64,000 nt of DNA from Paracoccaceae bacterium (GCA_021741245.1 JAIOYF010000002.1:62001-126000); one strand, 5' to 3'. Shown: positions 19,818 through 30,510, numbered from the stretch's first letter. The notes: generated by a model not told the origin, from the sequence alone. Numbers and translations are program-made.

Positions 19818-21047
19818 TCAGATCGCCCGACCGGCCAAAAGCCGCGGCAAGTCCCCCGCCAACCCCGCCGCCTGCCGCACGAACCTGCGGCGCAGCCCCG
19901 GCACGGCATTGACCAGCCCCAGACCAAGATCGCGGCCGATCCGGGCCACAGGGTTGTCGTTGGAAAACACCCGGTTGACCGTATCCATTCCCAAGGCAAG
20001 TGTCGTGGCATCAAACCGACGCCACCGCTGATAGCGCTCCAGCACGTCTGCCGCGCCCAGATCCTCGCCCCGCCGCACAGCCTCGACCAGAACCTGCGCC
20101 AACGCCGCCACATCCCGCAAACCAAGGTTCAGCCCCTGCCCCGCAATCGGGTGCACGCCATGTGCCGCATCCCCCACGAGGGCAACGCGCGGCGCAATGA
20201 AACTTTGCGCCAGCGACAGGCTCAGCGCATAGGTGAACCTTGCGCCAGCCAGTTTGATCTCCCCCAGAAAATCACCAAACCGCGGGCGCAAGACGGCCAG
20301 ATATTCGTCATCATCCAAGGCCTGAATGGCCTGCGCCGCCGCCTCTTCCTCGCTCCACACGATCGAGGAGTGATGCCCGCCCGCCAAGGGCAAGATGGCC
20401 AGCGGCCCGGCTGGCATGAAGAACTGCTGTGCCACACCGTTATGCGGATGTTCGTGCCAGACAGCCGTCACCAAGGCCGTTTGCTGATAGCCCCAGCCGA
20501 AACGTTTGATCCCGGCCTTTGCCGCAACACCTGATCCGCGCCCGTCACAGCCCACCAACAGACCCGCCCGCAGCACCTGACCGGAGGCAAGCGTCACGTC
20601 AACGCCCGTCCCTGCAACCGCATGATCCACAACCTTGGAGTCTGACATCAGGGTCAGCCCGTCTTGGGCAGTCATGGCATCAAGGAAGGCGCGGTAAAGA
20701 TGCCTGTCCTCCAGCATGAACCCCATCGGTCCCTCTTCGATTTCCGCACTGTCAAAGGTCAGGAAAAAGGGTGCCGCGCCCTGCCCAGCCACCCCGTCCG
20801 AGGCTTTGATCTTGAGGATCGGTTGCGCCAGATCGGCCACCTGTGGCCAGATGCCAATGCCCAGCAATAACCGTTTGGAGGCGATGGCCAACGCATAGGC
20901 CCGCCCGTCAAAACCTGCCTCGGCCCGGCATGGCGCGGGGCGGGCATCGACGACGATCACCTTCAACCCGTTGCGCGCAAGTGCCAAAGCCAAGGCCGGG
21001 CCGTTCAGCCCGCCGCCTGCAATAATGATATTTGCATCCTGTTCCAT
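19818..21047 (-). CDS. UbiH/COQ6-family FAD-dependent hydroxylase
   Basis: Aromatic-ring hydroxylase of ubiquinone synthesis, 409 residues. It has the N-terminal dinucleotide motif IIIAGGGLNGPALALAL, the internal LLVGCDGRGSGVAA, and the second FAD motif LVGDAAHGVHPIAGQGLNLGLRD, which is the UbiH/UbiF signature. Which ring position it hydroxylates cannot be told. The start precedes EQDANIIIAGGG; an ATG 36 bases upstream is an alternative and no clear ribosome binding site decides. The amidase gene is divergent, so the roughly 80-base gap should hold both promoters. Confidence 0.87.
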   Translation of the reverse strand: MEQDANIIIAGGGLNGPALALALARNGLKVIVVDARPAPCRAEAGFDGRAYALAIASKRLLLGIGIWPQVADLAQPILKIKASDGVAGQGAAPFFLTFDSAEIEEGPMGFMLEDRHLYRAFLDAMTAQDGLTLMSDSKVVDHAVAGTGVDVTLASGQVLRAGLLVGCDGRGSGVAAKAGIKRFGWGYQQTALVTAVWHEHPHNGVAQQFFMPAGPLAILPLAGGHHSSIVWSEEEAAAQAIQALDDDEYLAVLRPRFGDFLGEIKLAGARFTYALSLSLAQSFIAPRVALVGDAAHGVHPIAGQGLNLGLRDVAALAQVLVEAVRRGEDLGAADVLERYQRWRRFDATTLALGMDTVNRVFSNDNPVARIGRDLGLGLVNAVPGLRRRFVRQAAGLAGDLPRLLAGRAI

Positions 21048-21128
21048 GAACGCGAATATGATCCACTGCGCGGGATTGTCCATACGCTGCCTTGCCGCTA
21101 GCGTCAGCGGCGCAAACAGGGGGACAAC

Positions 21129-22472
21129 ATGGGCAAAACGAATCCAGCGACATGGGCAAATATGACCGCAGCACAATTGGGTGCGGAAATAGAGGCCGGG
21201 CGCATCAATCCGGTTGAGCTGTGCGAAATGCAGCTTGATGCCATCGACGGCCACCCCATGCGCGACCGGATCTATGCCCGTGTGATGCCCAATCGGTCGC
21301 GGGCCGAGGCTATGGCGGCCACGGCGCGGGCCAAGGCGGGCCTGCGGCGCGGGCCGCTGGATGGCGTGCCGATCAGCTGGAAAGATCTGTTCGACACCGC
21401 CGGGCGGCCCACGGAATCCGGCTCTGCCTTGCTGCGCGGTCGCATTCCTGATGCGGATGCCGAGGTGTTGCGCGTCGCCACGCTGCAAGGTCTGGTCTGC
21501 CTTGGCAAAACCCACATGTCGGAACTGGCCTTTTCCGGGCTGGGTCTGAACCCGGTCACCGCGACGCCGCCTTGCATCAATGATGATGCCGCCGTTCCGG
21601 GCGGATCGTCGTCAGGGGCTGCGGCCTCTGTTGCCTTTGGCCTTGCCCCGGCGGCGATTGGCTCGGATACGGGCGGGTCTGTGCGTATTCCGGCGGCATG
21701 GAATGATCTGGTCGGCCTCAAAACGACGCTTGGCCGCTTGCCAACAAAGGGCGTGGTCCCGCTGTGCGAGATGTTCGACACCGTCGGCCCTCTGGCCCAC
21801 ACGGTCGAGGATTGCGCCCTGTTGCTGGCCGCGATGGAGGGGACACGCCCCGCTGATCTGCGCGGAAACAGCCTGAGTGGCGCGCGGTTCATGGTGCTGG
21901 AAACCGTCGCCCTTGACGATATCCGCGAACGTCCCGCGCGTGGCTTTGAGGATGCCGTGGCCCGTCTGGCGCGGGCTGGCGCGCGGATTGAACGCGGCGT
22001 GGTGCCGGAACTGGCCGAGGCCATGGCCCTCGCCCCGATCTTGTTCACCGCCGAGGCCTATGGCATCTGGGGCAAGGTGATCGAGGCCGCCCCCGAAAAG
22101 ATGTTCCCGCGCATCTTGGAACGTTTCCGCTCTGGTGCGCATTTCACCGCCTCAGACTATGTCGCCGGGTGGCGCAGGCTGCACGCGTTGCGGGAAATAT
22201 GGGAAAGCGCGACGGCAGGCTTTGATGCTGTTTTGGTGCCAACAGCGCCCATCGTCCCCCCCAACACCAACCGCCTGATGACCGATGATGCCTATTACGT
22301 CACCGAAAACCTGCTTGCCCTGCGCAACACGCGGATCGGGAACCTGATGGGCCTGTGCGCCCTGACCCTGCCCACATCCGAACCGTCCTGCGGGATCAGC
22401 CTGATGTGTTCGCCCATGCAAGAAGAGCGTCTGTTGCGCCTTGGCGCGGCGGCAGAACGGGCCTTGCATTGA
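21129..22472 (+). CDS. Amidase (amidase signature family)
   Basis: Amide hydrolase of 447 residues. The Ser-cisSer-Lys triad is visible: Lys in DGVPISWKDLFDTAG, the cis-serine in PGGSSSGAAAS, and the nucleophile in GSDTGGSVRIPAAW. There is no signal peptide and no neighbouring gatB/gatC, so it is a stand-alone amidase, not the tRNA amidotransferase subunit. The substrate is not evident. GGGGGA lies six bases before the ATG, and a GCTAG element about 30 bases upstream may be part of its -10 region. Confidence 0.88.
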   Translation: MGKTNPATWANMTAAQLGAEIEAGRINPVELCEMQLDAIDGHPMRDRIYARVMPNRSRAEAMAATARAKAGLRRGPLDGVPISWKDLFDTAGRPTESGSALLRGRIPDADAEVLRVATLQGLVCLGKTHMSELAFSGLGLNPVTATPPCINDDAAVPGGSSSGAAASVAFGLAPAAIGSDTGGSVRIPAAWNDLVGLKTTLGRLPTKGVVPLCEMFDTVGPLAHTVEDCALLLAAMEGTRPADLRGNSLSGARFMVLETVALDDIRERPARGFEDAVARLARAGARIERGVVPELAEAMALAPILFTAEAYGIWGKVIEAAPEKMFPRILERFRSGAHFTASDYVAGWRRLHALREIWESATAGFDAVLVPTAPIVPPNTNRLMTDDAYYVTENLLALRNTRIGNLMGLCALTLPTSEPSCGISLMCSPMQEERLLRLGAAAERALH

Positions 22473-22489
22473 GCGGCTGAACACCAACT

Positions 22490-22518
22490 GGCCTGCCCAA
22501 ACCCACGAACGGCAGGCC
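22490..22518. terminator. Hairpin after the amidase gene
   Basis: Perfect eight-base arms GGCCTGCC and GGCAGGCC separated by 13 bases, 18 bases past the amidase stop. On the plus strand it is followed by A-rich sequence, not T-rich, so it is not a textbook intrinsic terminator; it may stabilise the 3' end or stop transcription with Rho. No gene on the minus strand needs it. Confidence 0.4.
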
Positions 22519-22636
22519 AAAAAGCCACATTGATCGCAGCCAAGCCCCCGGAACACACCGTTTTTCTGGACCCGGCCACAGTGAACCGCTATCGTGTCCT
22601 GAAGCGGGGCGTTACGACCCCGAGATTGAGGCAGAC

Positions 22637-23845
22637 ATGGTGTTTCCTGAGCGGTTTTCGAACCTGCCAGATTATGCGTTTCCGCGCTTGCGGAAACTGT
22701 TGGACAAACACGCGCCCGGCCACGCCCCCGGCGGCGCGCCAGTCGTCATGACCATTGGTGAGCCACGCCACCCGATGCCCGATTTTGTCGGGCCTATTCT
22801 GGCCCAGAATCTGGCGGGCTTTGGCGTCTATCCCCCCAATGACGGGGCCCCTGAACTGCTTTCGGCCATCGCAGCTTGGGTGCAGCGGCGCTATGATGTC
22901 ACGCTGTCCACCGATTGCCTGATGGTTCTCAATGGCACGCGTGAGGGATTGTTCAACGCAGCCATAGCGTTGTCGCCCGAAACCAAGAACGGCAAGCAGC
23001 CGATCATCGCGATGCCCAACCCGTTTTATCAGGTCTATGCCGTAGCGGCCCTGACGGTCGGCGCCGAACCCCTTTACGTGCCTGCCACCGCCGAGACGGG
23101 GTTTTTGCCCGATTACGCAGGCCTGCCCCCTGAAACGCTGGATCGGCTGACCGCCGTCTACATCTGTTCGCCCGCCAATCCGCAGGGCGTGATCGCCTCA
23201 GTCGACTATCTGGCGACGCTTATGGCGCTGGCGGAAAAGCATGATTTCCGCATCTTTGCTGATGAGTGCTATTCCGAGATCTGGCGCGATGCCCCGCCCC
23301 CCGGTGCCCTCAGCGTGGCAAAAGCCACCGGCACGGACCCTGAGCGGGTTGCGGTCTTTCACTCGCTGTCCAAACGCTCCAACCTGCCGGGGCTGCGCTC
23401 TGGCTTCGTGGCGACCGGGCCGCAGTCGATGGCCCAGATGCGCCAGTTGCGCAATTTCGCAGGCGCACCTTTGCCCCTGCCCCTGCAACGCGTGGCCCAA
23501 GCCGCTTGGGCCGACGAAGATCACGTCAGCGCCAGCCTCGCCCTCTATCAGCAAAAGTTCCAGATGGCGGATGAGGTGTTTTCCGGCCTGCACAACCGCG
23601 TCGCCCCCGAGGGCGGGTTCTTTTTGTGGCTGCCCGTGCCTGCCAAGACCGACGCGGGCGATGATGAGGCCGCAACTTTGCGCATCTGGCGCGAAACCGG
23701 GGTTCGGGTCTTGCCCGGTTCTTACCTGTCGCGCGATGCCAACGGCGGCAACCCCGGCCGTGGCTACATCCGGGTGGCCCTTGTGGCCCCATATGACGAA
23801 TTGCAGCACGGGCTGACCCGCCTGCGTGACTGCCTCTACGGTTAA
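22637..23845 (+). CDS. Class I/II aminotransferase (DapC-like)
   Basis: PLP-dependent aminotransferase of 402 residues, cytoplasmic. It shows [10 protein letters not shown] with the aspartate that holds the pyridinium nitrogen, and [15 protein letters not shown] with the Schiff-base lysine and phosphate-binding arginine. Relatives annotated as succinyldiaminopimelate aminotransferase in Rhodobacterales look like this, including the opening [15 protein letters not shown], so a role in lysine/diaminopimelate synthesis is plausible but not proven. It lies 14 bases before ftsK and may be co-transcribed with it. Confidence 0.85.
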   Translation: MVFPERFSNLPDYAFPRLRKLLDKHAPGHAPGGAPVVMTIGEPRHPMPDFVGPILAQNLAGFGVYPPNDGAPELLSAIAAWVQRRYDVTLSTDCLMVLNGTREGLFNAAIALSPETKNGKQPIIAMPNPFYQVYAVAALTVGAEPLYVPATAETGFLPDYAGLPPETLDRLTAVYICSPANPQGVIASVDYLATLMALAEKHDFRIFADECYSEIWRDAPPPGALSVAKATGTDPERVAVFHSLSKRSNLPGLRSGFVATGPQSMAQMRQLRNFAGAPLPLPLQRVAQAAWADEDHVSASLALYQQKFQMADEVFSGLHNRVAPEGGFFLWLPVPAKTDAGDDEAATLRIWRETGVRVLPGSYLSRDANGGNPGRGYIRVALVAPYDELQHGLTRLRDCLYG

Positions 23846-23859
23846 GGACAGAAAAGCAC

Positions 23860-26800
23860 ATGGCCTCTATTCACGCCCGTCAGCGCGATCCGCTTCTGGA
23901 CCAGAACACCCAAGCCCTGCTGGAACGCCGGGGACGAGAGTTGCTTGGGATTGCCATGCTTTTTGTCGCTTTTGCCTTTGCCCTCATGCTCGGCAGCCAT
24001 TCGGCGGATGATCCGGGTTGGATGGTGGCCACCCAAGATCCTGCCCGCAATATTCTGGGCCGGTTTGGCGCAGCCGTGTCATCAACCCTGATGATCATCG
24101 GGGGCAAGGGAACATGGATGATCCCGCTGATCCTTGGTGCATGGGGCTTGCGGTTTGTCACCCATCACGGGGCAGACCGCGTCATGGGGCGCATCGTTTT
24201 CGCCGTGATCGCCATTGCCTTGGGGTCTGTCTTTGCAGCGACGCTTGTTCCCGGCGCGACCTGGCCACACTCTTTTGGTCTGGGTGGTTTGTTCGGTGAC
24301 ACCGTCTTGGGCGCGCTTTTGGGAATTGCGCCGTTGCCGACGGGTCTTGGATTGAACCTGTTCTCCATGATCCTTGGCGGCATGTTGGCTGTCATGGGCC
24401 TGTGGGTCACAGGCTTTACGATGGAAGAACTCAACAAAATCACGCGCTTTTTGCTCAATGGCAGCATCTTTGCCTATGACACTCTTGTTGGCCTCGCGGG
24501 TCAGGGCAGCCAGAAGGCAGCCATGGCCCTTGCAGAACGCCGCGCCCAAAAGGCCGAGGCCCGCACGATGGCCGCCGCCTATGCGGCCTATGATGATCCG
24601 GTGGTCGCGGGCGAATGGCAGCCACAGCCCATGGGCCAAAAGCCAGCGCGTCCCGCAACATCCATCCACCGTGCCCAGACCGACGCCGAAGCCCTCGCCC
24701 AAAACGCAAGCGAGTGGGGTCGCCCTGCATCGCTTCGCGGCGAGATGCGTGCCGATCCTCGCTATCCCGAACCGATGGCCGAGGCACCGCACTATGCCCC
24801 CCCACGGGAACGTGCGGGCCTGCTGTCGCGCATGCCGCAACTGATGCGCCGCATGGCAGACCCAGAGCCGGAACTGGTCGAACCGATGATGAGCCTTCAG
24901 GCACAAGAGGCCTTGGCCCCCGATGATGATCGGATAAAGGCCCGCATCTCGGATGCGATCCGCGCGCGTGTGCGCAACCCGGTGGCCAGCCTGAACCCGA
25001 TCACAGCCGCCGTTCAACGCCGCGAACCGCCCGTGGCGCGCAGCGAGACCAGAACGCTGACCCAACGCCTGCGCGGTCCTCAGCCCCTTTTGGCGGATAC
25101 CCGGCCCATGCCCCCCGTCACTTCCGGTGGCCTCCCGGCAGAGCCGCCCCTGACGGCTGCCCATGCCGCCGCCGTGAAACCGACCGTTGTCACATCCGTC
25201 ACCCGGACCCGCGTGCCGGTTGCCCCCCCTGCCCCACCCGTGGTGGAAGAGGACAGCATGACAGACTGGGCCGCACAGGCAAATGTGTTCGCCCCAATCT
25301 CACGTCGGCCCGCAGAACCCGAAGCCCTGCCGCGCCTTTCCACGCCCCGCAACAGCCTGAGCGACTATCAAAGCGAAAGCGATGTGACCGCCGCTGACGA
25401 CCAAGACCATGACGAATGGCAGCCCGATGAGGATTATGAGCCTGACTACGATCCGGCCCCGGTAGAGGCCTTTCGTCCCGTCACCAATGCCCCGCGTTTT
25501 CCAAGTGCAGACCCGCGCAAACCGGTTGTGCAGCATGCCCAGAAAAAGCAAACGGCCCCCTCACGCAAAGCCATCGACGAGGCCCAGCCCCGCCTGCGCT
25601 TTGACGATCCGGCACCTGAATACGAACTGCCTCCCCTGTCGCTGCTGACTGCGCCCTCGACGGTCGTGCGCAATCCGCTGTCGGATGAGGCGCTGGAAGA
25701 AAACGCCCGCATGTTGGAAAACGTGCTGGATGATTACGGCGTCAAGGGCGAGATCGTCTCGGTCCGTCCCGGCCCGGTCGTCACCATGTATGAACTGGAA
25801 CCCGCACCGGGCCTGAAAGCCAGCCGCGTGATCGGCCTTGCCGATGATATCGCCCGCTCCATGTCCGCCTTGTCGGCCCGCGTTTCAACCGTGCCGGGGC
25901 GCAGCGTCATCGGGATCGAACTGCCCAACCTTACCCGCGAAAAGGTCGTGCTGCGCGAAATCCTGTCCGCCCGCGATTTTGGCGATAGCAACATGCGCCT
26001 GCCGCTGGCCCTTGGCAAAGACATCGGCGGCGAGGCGATTGTCGCCAACCTTGCCAAGATGCCCCACCTGTTGATCGCAGGCACCACCGGTTCGGGCAAA
26101 TCGGTCGCCATCAACACCATGATCCTGTCGCTGCTGTATAAGCTTTCCCCCGAGGAATGCCGCATGATCATGATCGACCCCAAGATGCTGGAACTGTCTG
26201 TCTATGACGGCATCCCGCACCTTTTGTCCCCCGTCGTGACCGATCCGAAAAAGGCCGTCGTCGCCCTGAAATGGGTCGTGGGCGAGATGGAGGAACGCTA
26301 CCGCAAAATGTCCAAGATGGGCGTGCGCAACATCGACGGCTATAACGGCCGCGTGCGCGAGGCGCTGGCCAAGAATGAGATGTTCAAGCGTACAATCCAG
26401 ACCGGTTTTGATGATGATACGGGTGAGCCCGTGTTTGAAACCGAAGAATTCCAGCCCGTCACCATCCCCTATATCGTGGTGATCGTGGACGAGATGGCCG
26501 ACCTGATGATGGTCGCCGGCAAGGAAATCGAGGCTTGCATCCAGCGTCTTGCCCAGATGGCCCGCGCCTCTGGCATCCACCTGATCATGGCCACGCAGCG
26601 CCCCTCGGTCGATGTGATCACCGGCACGATCAAGGCCAACTTCCCCACCCGGATTTCGTTTCAGGTGACGTCAAAGATCGACAGCCGCACCATCCTTGGT
26701 GAACAGGGCGCCGAACAGCTCCTCGGCATGGGCGACATGCTCTATATGGGCAACGGCGCCAAGATCACCCGTATCCACGGCCCCTTCGTCTCGGACGAAG

Positions 26801-27126
26801 AGGTCGAGGAAATCGTCAACCACCTCAAATCCTTCGGCCCGCCCACCTATATGTCGGGCGTCGTTGAAGGCCCGGATGAAGACAGCGCCTCGGATATCGA
26901 CGTGGTGCTGGGTCTGTCCACGGGCGAAGGCGGGGATGATATCCTCTACGACCAAGCCGTCGCCATCGTGGCCAAGGACCGCAAATGCTCCACCTCCTAT
27001 ATCCAGCGCAAACTGGGCATCGGCTATAACAAGGCCGCACGTCTGGTCGAGCAGATGGAAGATCAGGGCATCGTCACCGCCGCCAACCATGTCGGCAAGC
27101 GCGAGATCTTGGTCGAGGAGCGGTGA
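23860..27126 (+). CDS. ftsK: DNA translocase FtsK
   Basis: Septal DNA pump that moves chromosome ends apart and activates dimer resolution; 1088 residues. N-terminal membrane part with about four segments up to residue 185, then a long Pro/Ala/Arg-rich linker (about 210 to 600), then the alpha/beta motor with Walker A GTTGSGKS near residue 745 and Walker [14 protein letters not shown], and finally the DNA-reading gamma domain with [22 protein letters not shown]. All parts are present and intact, so recognition of KOPS-like sequences is expected. Confidence 0.96.
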   Translation: MASIHARQRDPLLDQNTQALLERRGRELLGIAMLFVAFAFALMLGSHSADDPGWMVATQDPARNILGRFGAAVSSTLMIIGGKGTWMIPLILGAWGLRFVTHHGADRVMGRIVFAVIAIALGSVFAATLVPGATWPHSFGLGGLFGDTVLGALLGIAPLPTGLGLNLFSMILGGMLAVMGLWVTGFTMEELNKITRFLLNGSIFAYDTLVGLAGQGSQKAAMALAERRAQKAEARTMAAAYAAYDDPVVAGEWQPQPMGQKPARPATSIHRAQTDAEALAQNASEWGRPASLRGEMRADPRYPEPMAEAPHYAPPRERAGLLSRMPQLMRRMADPEPELVEPMMSLQAQEALAPDDDRIKARISDAIRARVRNPVASLNPITAAVQRREPPVARSETRTLTQRLRGPQPLLADTRPMPPVTSGGLPAEPPLTAAHAAAVKPTVVTSVTRTRVPVAPPAPPVVEEDSMTDWAAQANVFAPISRRPAEPEALPRLSTPRNSLSDYQSESDVTAADDQDHDEWQPDEDYEPDYDPAPVEAFRPVTNAPRFPSADPRKPVVQHAQKKQTAPSRKAIDEAQPRLRFDDPAPEYELPPLSLLTAPSTVVRNPLSDEALEENARMLENVLDDYGVKGEIVSVRPGPVVTMYELEPAPGLKASRVIGLADDIARSMSALSARVSTVPGRSVIGIELPNLTREKVVLREILSARDFGDSNMRLPLALGKDIGGEAIVANLAKMPHLLIAGTTGSGKSVAINTMILSLLYKLSPEECRMIMIDPKMLELSVYDGIPHLLSPVVTDPKKAVVALKWVVGEMEERYRKMSKMGVRNIDGYNGRVREALAKNEMFKRTIQTGFDDDTGEPVFETEEFQPVTIPYIVVIVDEMADLMMVAGKEIEACIQRLAQMARASGIHLIMATQRPSVDVITGTIKANFPTRISFQVTSKIDSRTILGEQGAEQLLGMGDMLYMGNGAKITRIHGPFVSDEEVEEIVNHLKSFGPPTYMSGVVEGPDEDSASDIDVVLGLSTGEGGDDILYDQAVAIVAKDRKCSTSYIQRKLGIGYNKAARLVEQMEDQGIVTAANHVGKREILVEER

Positions 27127-27186
27127 CGCGACAGCGGGTCCCCTGAACCTAACTGCCGGAACTTGGCTGGCAGACGGGTTTGGGGA

Positions 27187-28020
27187 TCACTCCCCCCGCA
27201 ACAGGGCCGCGCGCAGGGCTGGCTCATCGACAGGCAGGCCCGCAAAGATTTTTGAGGCATGCACGCCTTGATGAAAAAACAACTCATAGCCCGAGATGAT
27301 TTTCAAACCCTCTGCGGCGGCCTCTTGCAAGAATTGCGTGTCCGACGGGGTATAGACCGCGTCAAAGGCCCATTCAGCACCAACCATCGCCGCCCGTGGC
27401 AAGGGCGTGCCACCATAGCCGACCATGCCAACCGGGGTGCAATTGATCAGACCCTGCGCGCCCTTGGCGGCCGAAACGGCATCTGCGGAAAAACTCACCT
27501 CAACCTCAGGTGCCCATGTCGCCAGATCGGCGGCAAGGCCCTGCGCCTTGGCGATATCGCGATCCACCAGATGCAAACGCAGCCCCCCAAGGGCCACCAG
27601 CCCAAAGGCCACTGCCCGCCCCACCCCGCCGGTGCCGATCATGCAGGTCACGCCCGGTGCCCCCTGCCCCATGGACGCGCGATAGGCGGCAACAAAGCCG
27701 GTGTAATCCGTGTTGAAACCTGCTGGTCCATCCGGCCCGAAAACAACCGTGTTGACGGCCCCGATCCCGCGCACATGCGGATCCTCCACCACCACTTTGT
27801 GGATCACGACTTCCTTGTAGGGATAGGTGATATTGAGGCCGCGAAACCCACCCTTGGCACAACCAGCAAAGACGGCGTCAAAATCCTGACCAAGGTCCTT
27901 TGGGATCAGGCGGTCATAGGCAATCGTCACCCCGTTTTGCAGGCCGATCAACCTGTGCATCAATGGCGATTTCGATTGGGCAATATTATCCCCGATCAAG
28001 CCAAGCTGAATGTCGATCAT
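27187..28020 (-). CDS. Shikimate/quinate dehydrogenase family protein
   Basis: NAD(P)-dependent oxidoreductase of 277 residues of the AroE fold. The substrate pocket is recognised from AQSKSPLMHRLIGLQ, the catalytic lysine in NITYPYKEV and the aspartate in FNTDYTGF; the nucleotide loop is GTGGVGRAVAFGL followed by LHLVDRD, where the aspartate favours NAD over NADP. NITYPYK differs from the NVTxPHK common in biosynthetic AroE and resembles the catabolic quinate/shikimate branch. The cell may have another AroE elsewhere. It is preceded by a good AGAAGG site. Confidence 0.82.
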   Translation of the reverse strand: MIDIQLGLIGDNIAQSKSPLMHRLIGLQNGVTIAYDRLIPKDLGQDFDAVFAGCAKGGFRGLNITYPYKEVVIHKVVVEDPHVRGIGAVNTVVFGPDGPAGFNTDYTGFVAAYRASMGQGAPGVTCMIGTGGVGRAVAFGLVALGGLRLHLVDRDIAKAQGLAADLATWAPEVEVSFSADAVSAAKGAQGLINCTPVGMVGYGGTPLPRAAMVGAEWAFDAVYTPSDTQFLQEAAAEGLKIISGYELFFHQGVHASKIFAGLPVDEPALRAALLRGE

Positions 28021-28032
28021 ACGGCACCTTCT

Positions 28033-28236
28033 TTACGTTGACGCGACCGCGCTGATTTGCGTGGCACGGGTCTGAGTTTGCGAGGCAGGGTTAAAGCGAT
28101 TGAAGACAAAATGCACCGACGAAATCGTGCCTGCCGCTGTTTGAAGGGCCCCGCCCATAAGGGAGCTTTGCGTGGCGCCATCCGGGGCACGAAACGCGCC
28201 ATCACCGCCGATCACAGGATCGGCAATTGACCGCAA
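28033..28236 (-). CDS. Possible small protein, about 60 residues
   Basis: An open frame upstream of the dehydrogenase with TTG (or, seven codons in, GTG) as possible starts. Many of its third codon positions are G or C as in the neighbours, and the peptide is evenly mixed (for example SLMGGALQTAAGTISS) with no arginine-rich composition typical of shadow frames. It has no recognised domain. Its stop lies 12 bases before the next ATG, so it would be translated from the same transcript. No strong ribosome binding site is seen; it could be just leader sequence. Confidence 0.3.
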   Translation of the reverse strand: MRSIADPVIGGDGAFRAPDGATQSSLMGGALQTAAGTISSVHFVFNRFNPASQTQTRATQISAVAST

Positions 28237-28288
28237 CAGTCATGCAATCCTTGATGCAACTTGGCCCAAGGATGCGTATATTCATCGC

Positions 28289-28891
28289 ATGAATCGTCGC
28301 ACCGCCATATTGGCCCCGCTTGCCCTGTTTGCCCTCGGGTCACCGGCTTTGGCCGCCCCGATCCCCTTGGCGCAGTTGTCGAAATACCTCAACGCCATCA
28401 CCACGGTGGAGGCCGATTTCACACAGATCAACGCCGATGGGACCATTACGACGGGCCACATCTACATTCGTCGCCCCGGCCGCGTGCGGTTTGAATACGC
28501 CCCACCGGACCGCAGCCTTGTCATGGCGGGTGGTAGTCAGGTCGCGATTTTCGACGCAAAATCGAACCAACCGCCCGAGCAGTATCCGCTGAAGCGGACC
28601 CCCCTCAACCTTATTCTTGCCGCCAATGTCGACCTTGGCCGCGCCAAAATGGTTGTGGGCCACAAGCAGGTGGAAAATACCACCCGTGTGGTCGCACAAG
28701 ACCCCGAAAACCCGAGTTACGGAACGATCGAACTTGTCTTTACGGCCGATCCGGTGGAGTTGCGGCAATGGATCATCACCGATGATGTTGGCAACCAAAC
28801 CACATTGATCTTGGGTGAAATGAAGAAAGGCGGGACTTTTCCGCCTTCCTATTTCAGCATCACGTCCGAAATTCAAAAGCGCGGGCTTTAG
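28289..28891 (+). CDS. lolA: Outer-membrane lipoprotein carrier protein
   Basis: Periplasmic chaperone that ferries lipoproteins from the LolCDE complex to the outer membrane; 200 residues. It has a cleavable signal peptide (NRRTAILAPLALFALGSPALAAP), then the LolA fold: VEADFTQINADGTITTGHIYIRRPGRVRFEY, with the conserved arginine strand, and GTIELVFTADPVELRQWIITDD. The ATG follows a weak purine stretch. The 3' end overlaps by four bases the convergent lipoprotein gene. Confidence 0.9.
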   Translation: MNRRTAILAPLALFALGSPALAAPIPLAQLSKYLNAITTVEADFTQINADGTITTGHIYIRRPGRVRFEYAPPDRSLVMAGGSQVAIFDAKSNQPPEQYPLKRTPLNLILAANVDLGRAKMVVGHKQVENTTRVVAQDPENPSYGTIELVFTADPVELRQWIITDDVGNQTTLILGEMKKGGTFPPSYFSITSEIQKRGL

Positions 28892-29469
28892 CGCCTGCAG
28901 CTTTGGAGTTGCTGGGCATAGGTCTGGGACCGCGCCTGCACCTTTGCTGATACGTCCATCAGCCAAGGTTTGCCCAGATAACTTTGCTTGGAATAACCTG
29001 TGCGCCCCTCATGATAGGCAAGGTACTGCGCGCGCGCATCGGCCTTTGAAATCCCAAGCCGCGCACTGGACTGGTCCATGTACCATCCCATGAAATCCGT
29101 CGCATCCTGTATCCGGTCGCGTTTTGCGCTGCCGCGACGCTGTTCGCGCTGATACTCTTCCCATGTGCCGTCCAAGGCCTGACTATAGCCATAGGCCGAA
29201 GACTGCCGCCCCATCGGAATGACCCCAAGGGCAAAGCGGTGCGGTGTGCGGGCGTTGCCCACAAATTTCGACTCTTGATGGATTGTGGCCATTTGAACGT
29301 AAACGGGAATGCCCCATTTCCGCTCTGCCGCCTGCATGGCCCTGTAGTATTGCGGACGCTCACGCACGATGGCGCAGGCGTTTTCAAGATCACGAGGCGC
29401 CGAAAAGTTACCACCCCCACAAGATGCAAGGACAAGAAACAGAATCGACGCACGGAGAAGTCTGCTCAT
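28888..29469 (-). CDS. SLT-domain (lytic transglycosylase-like) lipoprotein
   Basis: Exported lipoprotein of 193 residues. The signal ends in the lipobox VLASC with the acylated cysteine near residue 17, followed by GGG. The rest resembles an SLT goose-lysozyme-like domain: the likely catalytic glutamate in ATIHQESKFVGNARTPHR, then SSAYGYSQALDGTWEEY and AYHEGRTGY near the end. It probably cleaves or binds peptidoglycan at the membrane. Start is set by GAGGGGC five bases before the ATG; an earlier in-frame start would put charged residues before the signal. Confidence 0.82.
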   Translation of the reverse strand: MSRLLRASILFLVLASCGGGNFSAPRDLENACAIVRERPQYYRAMQAAERKWGIPVYVQMATIHQESKFVGNARTPHRFALGVIPMGRQSSAYGYSQALDGTWEEYQREQRRGSAKRDRIQDATDFMGWYMDQSSARLGISKADARAQYLAYHEGRTGYSKQSYLGKPWLMDVSAKVQARSQTYAQQLQSCRR

Positions 29470-29545
29470 TTGCCCCTCGCACGTTTTATTATTGTCCACA
29501 GGATAGGGCAAAAGCAGCCGGGGGGAAATGGGCCAAAACCTGAGT

Positions 29546-30427
29546 TCAGATCAGAAATCCGAGAGTGAGCGGCAAAGTCACCACCGAAAGCAGGGTCGAG
29601 GCGATGACAAGTCCCGCCACCGCATCCGCATCGGCCCCATATTTCGCAGCCAGCATGTAAGAGGTGACGGCAACAGGCGTCGTGACCTGCAAGATCAGAA
29701 CGGCAAAGGCAACGGGTTCCAGTTCAAACCACAGACCAATCAGCACGGCCACCCCCAGACAAATCGCCGCCCGCAGAAGCGAAAGCCAAAAGGCCCGCCC
29801 CAAGCGCCCTGCGTTCAACCGTGCCACCGCGACGCCAAGCGTGATCAGCATGACCGGAATGGCAATCTGCCCCAGCAAGGACAGGGAATTGGTCAACCAG
29901 TCTGGTGTGTGCCACCCCTGCCACAAGAACAGCGCGCCAAGAAGTGTGGCCCATGTCACAGGCTCTTTCAGGGCGCGCAGGGGCGAGCCTCCTCCAGACA
30001 CCATCCACACCCCAAAGGTGAAGGAAAAGATTGCCATGACAGCAAAGACCACCAGCGCATAGGCAAAACCCGCCTCGCCAAAGGCAAACAGGGCCAGCGG
30101 CAGGCCGACATTGCCCGTATTGCCAAAGATCAAGGGTGGCAGATAGGTCCGGCGTGGCATGCCCGCCAGCTGCAAAACCGCCCAGAACACCCCCGTCAAC
30201 ACAAGATAGGCCGCAATCGCAGCCAAGGTCAGGGCCGTCAGGGCCGCAGGATCAATGCTGGTTTTCATCAGGGCGGTGAAGATCAGCGCAGGCACGGAAA
30301 GGGTCATCGACAGGCGCGTGATGAACTCGATCCGATACTCATGGCCAAGTTTCACCCAGAAGAATCCAATGGCGCCAAGCAGTCCAACCGGGGCCACGAT
30401 CTCAAGCACTGTCAGGATAAGGGCCAC
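29546..30427 (-). CDS. AEC-family transporter (auxin efflux carrier type)
   Basis: Inner-membrane carrier of 293 residues with about ten hydrophobic segments in two five-helix halves, each with a proline or glycine break (VPALIFTALMKT; PVAVTSYMLAAKYG). Bacterial AEC members carry out malate, malonate or similar organic acids; the substrate is not shown. The TGNVGLPLALFAFGE segment is a well-kept family motif. It is divergent from hspQ, with an 80-base gap for both promoters. Confidence 0.87.
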   Translation of the reverse strand: MALILTVLEIVAPVGLLGAIGFFWVKLGHEYRIEFITRLSMTLSVPALIFTALMKTSIDPAALTALTLAAIAAYLVLTGVFWAVLQLAGMPRRTYLPPLIFGNTGNVGLPLALFAFGEAGFAYALVVFAVMAIFSFTFGVWMVSGGGSPLRALKEPVTWATLLGALFLWQGWHTPDWLTNSLSLLGQIAIPVMLITLGVAVARLNAGRLGRAFWLSLLRAAICLGVAVLIGLWFELEPVAFAVLILQVTTPVAVTSYMLAAKYGADADAVAGLVIASTLLSVVTLPLTLGFLI

Positions 30428-30510
30428 AGTTTGTTTCCTTTTGTCGTCGCCTGTCGTGTGGACAAACGGGCAGGTTCGGGATTACTAACCAACATCGGGG
30501 GAAGCAAGTG

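Noticed and set aside
27153-27173. CTGCC/GGCAG hairpin between ftsK and the dehydrogenase gene as a terminator
   Set aside because: Five-base stem with no T-run on either strand.
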